DNA from: Chlorokybus atmophyticus
Lineage: Eukaryota; Streptophyta; Chlorokybophyceae; Chlorokybales; Chlorokybaceae
Direction: 5' to 3'
Assembly: GCA_009103225.1 (NCBI GenBank)
Contig: RHPI01000797.1
Location: 445,764-509,763, forward strand
DNA length: 64,000 nucleotides
Positions within the stretch are counted from its first letter, which is position 1. Each line of letters starts with the position of its first letter. This document shows, piece by piece, positions 56,273-64,000 of this stretch. Both the position numbers and the translations under genes were made by a program. The notes under the pieces were generated by a model. That model saw only the letters and a program-made list of their open reading frames with translations. It ran no database searches and was not told the origin of the DNA.

Positions 56273-57680
56273 GGAGGGCGCCAGCGACAGACACCACCCG
56301 CCGCCTCAAGGCCGCCGGCGCTGCAGGGCGCCAGCGACAGACACCACCCACGCAATACCAAGCAGCCGCAGCTTCACCACCACCGCCTCGCCAACCACCA
56401 TCCGCCGCACCACAGCCAAGCCACAACCTATTCCCACGACGCGTTCCACCAGCTCCTCGCGCCGCCGCCTTCAATCCCGTCGCCGCCCCCACCAACGCCG
56501 CCACCGCCCACGCCCACGCCGTCAGCTACACCACAGCTGAACCCTAGCATGAGCACATGTGGGCAGGAAGCAGTTACATTGTAGTTCAGGTCTACTTCAA
56601 TTGGGGTTTGGTAGGTACCATACGGGGCTGCTACGCACAATTGCGTGGGTTGATCGTGGCATGGGACCTTTTTCTCGTCGGTTGGGGTGTTGTAACGTGC
56701 TGTTGGGCTGTTATGGCTGTTATGGCTGTCCTGTCAACCGCTGTATTGATCGCCGGTTACTCCCGTCAACGCACGAGGGCCCCGCTTTTGATTCGGGGTT
56801 GTCCACTGGATTGGGGCCTCGAGGACAGAAGGCGACCGTGGCGGCGCGCCGCGTATTTTGCGGATCTCCGGCGCTCTCGGCACACCGAGCTTGATGACTG
56901 CGGTCAGCCACCAGTTAGACTAGAAGCTTTATCAACCGCGAAGTCACAGGCTGGCGCGCCAGCTTGGGCAGGCAATCATGTGTACGGCGCGTCAGAAGGC
57001 GAAGCCTCGACCGCGAAACGGGGAGCCGGCTCGGTCAGGGCGTCGCGGGGGATTGCGTCAACTCGGCAAGCTAACTGACTTCCTGATTCTCGAGGCCCCG
57101 AAAGCTTTGGAATAGACTTTGCACTTTGTTTGGGGCCGAATGTCTTCGAAAGTATCTCTCTGTGTGTCAGGCAGCGACATGGCCACTGCAGAAGGCTGCT
57201 CCGCGTCATTTGCGCCCGTCTGTGTTGAGCATTGATGGCACGTGGAAAGATACAACCACGAGGGGGGGAGCGGCATGGGATGAGCTGAAACGAGGGGCTG
57301 CGCCGATCGGACGGCTGCGACAACGTCCGTGGCTTTGCATGTACAGCAAAGTAACGACTTGCCAGGTTGAAGGGTTCATGGGGTCAGGTTAGCCAGACGT
57401 GGCCCATTACAACAGCTTTTGGCCAGAAGGGATGGGGCGTTGACATGACCTGCATAACTTGCACAAGCTCTTCTGATTCGTGAGATCCGGCCAAGTGGAG
57501 CGATTGTTGGAAGGATACAATGTTAACACTATGCCCTCTACATTTGAAATCAGATGAGCCCGTAATTTCAACCTTCTTGATCGCGCATTTGCAAGCGCCA
57601 TGGCATTTACATGGTTGCCAACTTCGCTCTGCAGCATTTTATATCACCAATCACATGCTTAGCATGCTTAGCATCCCCTC
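56273..57680. other. REVEILLE upstream region and anonymous sequence
   Basis: 56273-56545 is (CCGCCA)n-rich promoter or 5' UTR of the REVEILLE gene. A plus-strand frame of 173 codons at 56557-57078 and one of 88 codons at 57126-57392 are unusually long for this spacer but match no family I know, so they are not called. Confidence 0.35.
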
Positions 57681-58158
57681 TGTCACGATTTGGATACATC
57701 GTGACAAACCTCACTCATGGTAGCGTCTGTTGCTACCATAGCCTAGTGGTCGGAGCCCACTTGTTACAATGGTAGCGGAGTTTAACATCTCATATTCAAT
57801 TCTCGTAGGGGACTGAGGCAGATCCAACTAAAAAAACTATCTGGGGCGGCTTGCCTTAGTCTGAGCGCTGGTTCGCAAACTGCGCGCCGAGCCGCTTTGA
57901 CCTATGGCCGCGTGAGCGGTTGCGTCGCAATGGCAGGATGCGCGGTGAGGATGGCCGGATCAAAAAAGGCCGCGGGCGAACCGGTCGTAATACGGCCGTG
58001 ACCACGGCGACATGGGCGAGTAAGTGCTTTATTGGATAATGAGAAACCCGTGGGTTAAATTGGGGAGGAATGTCACGATTTGGGATAATTGTGACAGATC
58101 TTACCCATGGTAGCGTCTTCTACTACCATAGCCTAGTAGTCAGAGCCTGATTGTAAGG
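57681..58158 (+). mobile_element. TRIM-like miniature LTR retroelement (copy 1)
   Basis: Two 88-bp direct repeats (57681-57768 and 58071-58158) begin TGTCACGATTTGG and share about four fifths of their bases. The first ends TTGTTACA. The 302-bp interior starts ATGGTAGCGGAG, like an initiator-Met primer-binding site, and ends with the purine tract TTGGGGAGGAA just before the second repeat. LTR length and lack of a long ORF fit terminal-repeat retrotransposons in miniature. The 3' repeat ends AAGG instead of TACA, and no target duplication is obvious, so this copy is old. Boxes TAGCCTAGTGG and TTCAATTC also recall tRNA-derived pol III promoters. Confidence 0.7.
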
Positions 58159-59379
58159 GTCCCAACGGGATTATACAGCTAATGAAGCCATATTGGGTTG
58201 GGAGGTTATTGACCTAGTGTTAATGCCCTAGTGTAGAGTTACAATAAATAACACTGATATCGGCATGAGACTCAAGCCGATATCAGCCGCATGGCGGCGC
58301 TGCTAACGCAGCGACCGCCATAGCCAGCTGATCTTTTGCTCTGGCAGCTGCCATGGCAATGGCGGCGGTGGTGGCGTCGGCGTGGCTAGTAGTGGTGGTG
58401 GGTTAGGGGATTAAAGGGAGAACGGGCACTCCCCCCTTACATTGGTATTGGAGCCCAGTTGTTACACCCTCCCTTCTATACAATCTTAGACACATCTTAT
58501 ATAAGAGTGTTCTGATACTGCACGCTTTTGTGTCACGCACCTTTGTTCTTGATGTATTCATATTTATGTCTGATATGTTGACATTTGAATCGTGAGCATT
58601 TAGCTATTGCCAAGCAGCGCAACGCCACGTTACATGCAATGCGCTTGCATGGATTGTTATGAGACGTTTTATTTGGTTATCACTGAGTATGCAAGCTTTT
58701 GCTGTATACACAAGGATCAGTGCACCGTCGTCAGAGCCCTACTCATACTTATGCATTATTGAACGAAACTGATGTTCATGGTGGATAGCCTTTGCTGACC
58801 TTTGCTGAGTTTTTCACTGTAAACAGCTTGCTGCTATGCTAGGGGTCACGTTAGTAGCGGGATTGCTATTATTGCACAAATATTAGTAATGCTACAACCA
58901 TTCGTGTTCAGCATTCGAATGAATCCGCGCAAGGTTTGGCACGGATTAACCCTGGTTTGTGAGCCGCGGATTTCCGCACCATGATTTATTACTCATGCGA
59001 TCGATTACCGACCTGCGTCGCACCTTGCTCCGCGACTTGCACAATGTGTTGGCCAAGCAAAAGGTGTTGGCCAAGTAACCGAAAACCTTAATGGCACCGC
59101 GATTCCGCCCAGCAAACCAACCTTGCATGCGTTATCATGCAAAGCATGCAATGCTTGACATAAGCAACTTGTGTTGCGCAGCAAAAGGTGCGGCTTAACA
59201 GCGGATAAGTAACTGGTGATCTAACAGCGGCCGATACCGCGGTTCAGCCTGATCGCAACTCTGCAAGCGTGCGACCGGGTTTAAACCCGGTTGTATTGAA
59301 CATTTATATTAATGAGGGCAACCTGAAGTTGCACTCAAATAATGTTCCTATCCGACATATACGCGTCAATGCATGTTTG

Positions 59380-59447
59380 TGACGCAGATGGTAAGGCGAG
59401 CGGTCGCAAAGCTTCGTTCGCGGGTTCGATCCGCCCGAGAGCAAAAG
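59380..59447 (+). repeat. tRNA-like/SINE-like relic
   Basis: CAGATGGTAAGGCGAGCGG followed about 25 nt later by GGGTTCGATCC resembles the A and B boxes of a tRNA. The acceptor and T stems do not pair well, so a functional tRNA is unlikely. Confidence 0.3.
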
Positions 59448-61220
59448 TTTTTGCTGTGCGTGCGCAATAGATTGCCCCAATAGCCGGGAGGCATGATTTG
59501 CGTGATTGTCGAGTTAAGAAGGGGCCGTGCGATCAAACTAATCGCATGGTCTGTGAAAGCCAATCCGACGGTTCCAATGCCACTTTGAGGAGGTACTATG
59601 GCCGGACCAATGGTGATTAAGTACTGATGCACATGTGATCAGCGCCAAGCAAGCTGTAGGCTAGGCGCCATTGTCGGCGGCGGCGGAGTAGGCGCTGTCA
59701 TCGTGAACACTGTAAATGTCGTCCACCTTCCCAGCTTGCCGCCACCACTATTGCCGCCGCCGCCGCCCCATGAGAGTGCGCCCAACAGCAGAAGCTGAGT
59801 TCACTCGGCACAAGCTCCTCTGGATGGTGATCTCTCAGTCAGCACCCTATGTCGACCAGCCGAACAACCAAACACTGACGCGCGGTCTGTGCGGCTAATA
59901 GGCCGCACACAAACGTACATCAATATCGTAGGTGCTACTCCGAAGTACTGATTGAAAAAATTGTCATCCTAAGAACATTTTCAATTAATGGCCTGAATAC
60001 CCGCTCAACTTTTGCTTGGGGATCGTCACTGGGCCTCCAAGCTGTTAACGTTTCTGGGGCGGGGGCTTCATTGAGTATTTAACACACGTTATCATTTAAC
60101 CTGATGCAAATTATCAGCCACCAGCGGTGCCAATCGAGGAACCGCGAACCATGATTGGCTTTCGCGGTTCCACATCAATTTGAAGCCTGCTTCGCGAGCT
60201 TCCACCAGCCACTATTGCCCCTTGAGGCGGACGTCACATGCACCATACATGGTTGTATGAGTATTTTCGAGGTGTGTTGTTATTAAAAAAAAGCTTGTTT
60301 ACTGCATACGTTGCATCACTACTTTACCATAAATTTGTAATAGTAAAAAGTCCATGTGCTGTCACACCTAACAGGAAAGGCACAATCGCTCTTAGCTGTC
60401 ACAGCAGTGCTATGCTTACAGCATGACTGTATGGGAGTTCAACCACTTGGGTGTGTGTAGTACTTAAGTGGTTTGCTCATATAGTCAGTCCTTGTCCTGA
60501 TGAGCCTTGGGCATGATTAATTGTACAAGGCATGGATATGTAGCTTGCACAGAGTTGATTAGTGTACATGCCATCAGCTGGTTGTTGATGAGACATGTGA
60601 GGATTGATGAGACATGTGTCACCCGTGTATTGAGTGTGATACACTAGTAATGATAAGCATGGTTGAAGTGACATGTGTCACACCATGTTGGCATATGCCA
60701 CTGGCATATGCTAGTACCTCTTGGGGTCATGTGTGGCCAAGAGACTCTGATGAGCACAGTGTGGGCGAAAAGGCATTGATGGCTTTTCAGTTCATTGTGG
60801 CAAGTGGGAAGGCAACAGGGAGGAGTATAATAAGCTAGGCCAGCATGGTGTTCAAATATCAGCCACTGGACTCACATCTGCTCCATATCAGTCCTTATAT
60901 TGTAATCACTATTACACTTAGGGATTTAGCCATTTTAAGCTAACCAAGCTTGTCCATAATGTGCACACAATAGTGCAACTATGCAAGCCAATTTCTAGCA
61001 CTCATAATGATTGACACTGGCATGCCGAAGAACTTCGTGAGTGAGTTTTTGTGCAATGTCACATCGCACCAGATAGTCTGAGTATACATGTCAACGCATG
61101 CAGTGAGCAAGTTGCTTCACTCGACAACCATGATATACTTGTGCCTAGGATAGTGAGACTGTTGCTGCGCCTACAACGCTGTCATTCTCAACTCCAGTTT
61201 TTGGTGTTGAGATTTGGACA

Positions 61221-61250
61221 CTACTCCATGTATGATCATACATGGAGTAG
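61221..61250. repeat. Perfect 30-bp palindrome
   Basis: CTACTCCATGTATGA followed directly by its exact reverse complement. Confidence 0.95.
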
Positions 61251-61899
61251 GTGCAAGCACAAGCACACACACTTTACCAGAGCATACACACAAGACTGAT
61301 CCAAAAAGGCTTTCTCAGGATTGCAACAAAGTCACACCGCGGGCTTTTATACCCGCCGGTTGCAGCACAGCACGCAACACCACCTTCCGCCCTGCCTGCG
61401 CTTGTTGCCGCTGCGCTCTCCCTTGTTTTGCCTTGCTCTACAAAAACAACGTTCTCAGTAGAGCATGTTGCACAGGTCTGCTACTTGCCCATGACACTCC
61501 TTGCCGGCATGTCCGCCTTCGCCTTGCAAGCACTTAGCTATAAGCGTATGCGTAATCGCCCATGCCGCTTGTCATTGGTTGTATGGCTGTCCCCCTTGAT
61601 GTGTGTGCTATTGTATGCGCTACTGTGTGTGCTCGTGAGAAGGGTGACAACACTGGCTGAGTCACACGCTAACTGAGCGCGCCCGTGTAGGGCTTGCGCG
61701 ATGAGGTTGTGTGTGAATGATTGTAATCCATAGTGCCTCATTCATCATGGGGTTGTGTTTGTAACTCTGTGTCGCGCGTGTGTGTATGTCACTTGTATTA
61801 AATTTACTGAAAAGCCTATACGCACAAGATGAAGTCGGAGCAAAACAGAAGTACAAGTTTTAGCTTGTTTACAACCCAATCACCACAATCAGACCAAAC

Positions 61900-62275
61900 T
61901 GTAACAAGTAGGCTCCGCTCATTAAGCTATGGTAGCAAAAGACGCTACCACAAGTGAGGTCTGTTACAAATTATCCCAAATCGTGACATTCCTCCTCAAT
62001 TTCACCCACGGGTTCCTCATTATCCAATGAAGCACTTACTAGCCCACGTCGTCGCGGTCACGGCCGTGTCACGACCCGTCCGCCCGCGGCCTATTGGATT
62101 CGGCCATATTCACCACGCAACTAGCCATTGCGGCGCGACCGCTCACGCGGCCATAGGTCAAACTGCCTCGGCGCGCAGATTGCGACCCTGCGCAAAGCCT
62201 AGGGCAAGCCGCCCCAAATGTTTTTTGCCCTTGGATCTGCCTAAGTCCCCTGCGGGAATTGAACCTGAGACGTCA
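61900..62275 (-). mobile_element. TRIM-like retroelement (copy 2, inverted, partial)
   Basis: On the minus strand, an 89-bp repeat (61988-61900) starts TGTCACGATTTGGG and ends TTGTTACA, preceded by the purine tract AAATTGAGGAGGAA. The interior (61989 to about 62275) aligns with the interior of copy 1, including CCTATGGCCGCGTGAGCGG and GGCAGATCCAA. A second LTR was not found on the right, so the copy is truncated. RC sequence GGTTCAATTCCCGCAGGGGA near 62265 is tRNA-3'-end-like. Confidence 0.7.
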
Positions 62276-63175
62276 AGCTCCACGGCAGTGTCAGCATCCA
62301 TGACTGGGTGGTCACTGTTGTGTCATGCCAAATACCCTCGCATGCCAGTCCTCCTCGAGCATGCCTACATTTAGCCCCAAGCCGGGCTACCAGCATGAAG
62401 ACCGTCGCCCCCCAGCCTCTTGCTAGCTACTTCGTACTTCATGTAGCATGTAGCTAGGGCTACTCTATAGACTTCGCTGTAGGAACCGCACGTAGCTGAT
62501 CAGTTAGGACTCTGTTATTAGCTCATGTGCTATATCAAACCTTGGGGGATTTTTATAGTAGCATACGGCTTCGATGGGACCGTTGGCCTCGTGCCAGGCG
62601 TGGCACAACACAGTCATGATTTGACATGTATAAGTATGAAGTCATGTCATTAAACTCACCGGTGACACTGTGAGTGAGTATTAAAAGTAAAGACACGAAC
62701 TACAAGAGCTTGTGAAGCGACTTGAATTGGAAGCACACCGTCCCGATTGCCAAGAACTGCCTTACTGCGTGAGACACAGTGTATGCTCTTGTGCGCTGTG
62801 CTTGTCATTGCTGTGAGCTTGACGGTGGTGTGTTGGTTGCATAAGTCAAAACATAGCATCTCGGAGTTGCTTGTTCATTCACCTCACTTAACAGTGTAAC
62901 ACATCATCCACTCATGCAAAGAATTGTGTATACAGCACTACCTATCGTAGTGGCTTGTTTACTCAAGGTGTTACCCTCTTTGCTCAAATGAGTGCGTCGC
63001 ATTTTGCATCAGATAATGCAGTCTGTATCTGGGAATACATCTCTGTGCATTTGTTATCACTGTCATCACACAGTGCGCACACAAGCACTAGTGTGGTGAG
63101 TGGTAGCAGCATCAAGATAGACAGTAGAGCATAAACACTCTACCCTGCATACACGTTCACCTGTGGACTAGCTGT
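62276..63175. other. Intergenic
   Basis: No supported gene or repeat recognised. Confidence 0.4.
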
Positions 63176-64000
63176 ATGAGCAGGACCACCCCATTCTTTT
63201 CGATGGACGAGGGTGACCTTAGCAGCTGCAGCCTAACCTTCAATCTTACCTACGAGCGGACCAGCAATGGGAGCAGCGATCGCAGCAGCAGAGGCTTGCA
63301 TGCTATCTCCGGCTTCACTCCGTTCCGATCTACTCCTCGCCATCAAGCTTCCCCACTATCCTCCGATACCGACGACTACGAGATGGAGTCTTCCAGCTCA
63401 AGCACATCCCTGCACTTCTTCGGTCGTGCTGGCACCACCTCGCTGGACACATCCGTTGTTAAGTTCGATTTCAAGATACGACAGCAAGCTCTAAAGAACA
63501 AAGACTGGTCAGATGAGATTTTTTTCCACATTGCTGCTCAGTATTTGGACCATAATTACACGATGTCTGGAAGTTTGTCGCTGAACTGCATCGAGTTGAT
63601 GGCTATGGCGAGCTCGCACCATAACATCTGCGTCACTGCATAGTCCAACATCCGTCGTTCCACCTACCACTCCAGCTGCATTCATTGGCTTGTCCATAGC
63701 TGCAGCCATTAAGAGGGCAGAGGAGGAGGAGCCTGAGTTGGTGATCGTCAACCTGACCCCTTACAGAGATTGAGACCAAGACGGTCGCACGACGGGCCCG
63801 GATCCTGGACCGTTTTGCTGCTATCCTTGAAAAACAACGTGCTGCAGCCGTTGAGGTGGGCACGCCTCTACCCCTGGCAACACCTGGCTCTCGTGCGGGA
63901 GGCAGTGCTTTCACCCTCGAGTCAGATGCACTGCGCGCACCAGCCATCACTGTAGGTGCTGCCATCTCTGAGTCTCCACTCAAGAACATATACACACTGA
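63176..64000 (+). CDS. Unrecognised partial gene or pseudogene at the window edge
   Basis: A 155-codon frame (63176-63643) begins MSRTTPFFSMDEGD and is Ser-rich, with KFDFKIRQQALKNKDWSDEI near the end. It stops at TAG, but open sequence continues in a second frame (PTTPAAFIGLSIAAAIKRAEEEE) and then a third (IETKTVARRARILDRFAAILEKQ) to the window end. An acceptor-like CCCCTTACAG at 63754-63763 could start a new exon, giving a multi-exon gene. Otherwise two frame changes would mark a decayed gene, perhaps a retroelement gag given the repeat-rich surroundings. No family recognised. Confidence 0.35.

Larger units (their letters stand above)
58159..61899. other. Repeat-rich spacer between two TRIM-like copies
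   Basis: No supported gene. GGTATTGGAGCCCAGTTGTTACA at about 58443-58465 is another piece like the TRIM repeat end. Palindromes occur at 58254-58286, 59274-59291 (ACCGGGTTTAAACCCGGT) and 61221-61250. A GGGTTCGATCC pol III B-box with upstream tRNA-like sequence lies at about 59380-59450, possibly a SINE or tRNA relic. Confidence 0.45.

Noticed and set aside
59380-59447. Functional tRNA gene
   Set aside because: Good B-box but the stems do not pair into a cloverleaf; kept only as a SINE-like relic.

Overview
This window is nuclear DNA of a eukaryote, most likely a green alga (Viridiplantae, probably a chlorophyte that makes or recently made flagella). Every confident gene is a multi-exon, spliceosomal gene of a recognisable plant or eukaryote family. 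Diagnostic genes are a chloroplast SRP receptor (cpFtsY), a REVEILLE-type SHAQKYF MYB clock factor, a membrane-anchored plant-type hexokinase, an ADF/cofilin with the plant-style intron directly after the start codon, and an RIIa/EF-hand radial-spoke RSP7-like flagellar protein. No bacterial operons, CRISPR arrays or viral genes were seen. Three single N bases (23259, 38424, 51993) show that this is a draft assembly.

Layout: cpFtsY (387-3198, -); a repeat island with a decayed reverse-transcriptase fragment (about 4072-4553); hexokinase (6397-9553, -) head to head with coilin (10245-13854, +); MPP6/MPHOSPH6 exosome cofactor (14647-16465, +); a purine/pyrimidine-alternating spacer; a SUMO-interacting-motif plus Smr-domain protein (19171-20638, +); RSP7-like protein (21058-25283, -); a pogo/Tigger transposon with both ends and TA target duplications (25460-27511); PLAC8 protein (27960-29370, +); TRAPPC12 (30119-33395, -); a WD40 seven-repeat protein with an unassigned helical N-terminus (about 35050-37557, -) whose 5' side runs into an inverted duplication and an N; makorin RING/CCCH ubiquitin ligase (40875-43920, -) head to head with a plastid alpha/beta-hydrolase (44204-47473, +); ADF/cofilin (48408-49803, -) head to head with TFIIH subunit p34/Tfb4 (50387-52686, +); REVEILLE-like MYB (53804-56272, -); then about 7 kb of repeat-rich DNA with two TRIM-like miniature LTR elements in inverted orientation, and a partial unrecognised ORF at the right edge.

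Exon models were built by hand from splice signals and reading phase. For cpFtsY, coilin, MPP6, Smr, RSP7-like, PLAC8, TRAPPC12, makorin, hydrolase, ADF, TFIIH p34 and REVEILLE the phases close and give full-length proteins of plausible size. Hexokinase and the WD40 gene each contain one phase conflict.

Notable: five GC-AG introns in four genes (most with the donor AG|GCAAG), simple-sequence tracts used as polypyrimidine tracts of acceptor sites, repeated perfect palindromes of 30-60 bp, and long alternating R/Y tracts in introns. No convincing new multi-gene system was found. The best candidate for undescribed biology is the WD40 protein with the orphan N-terminal domain.
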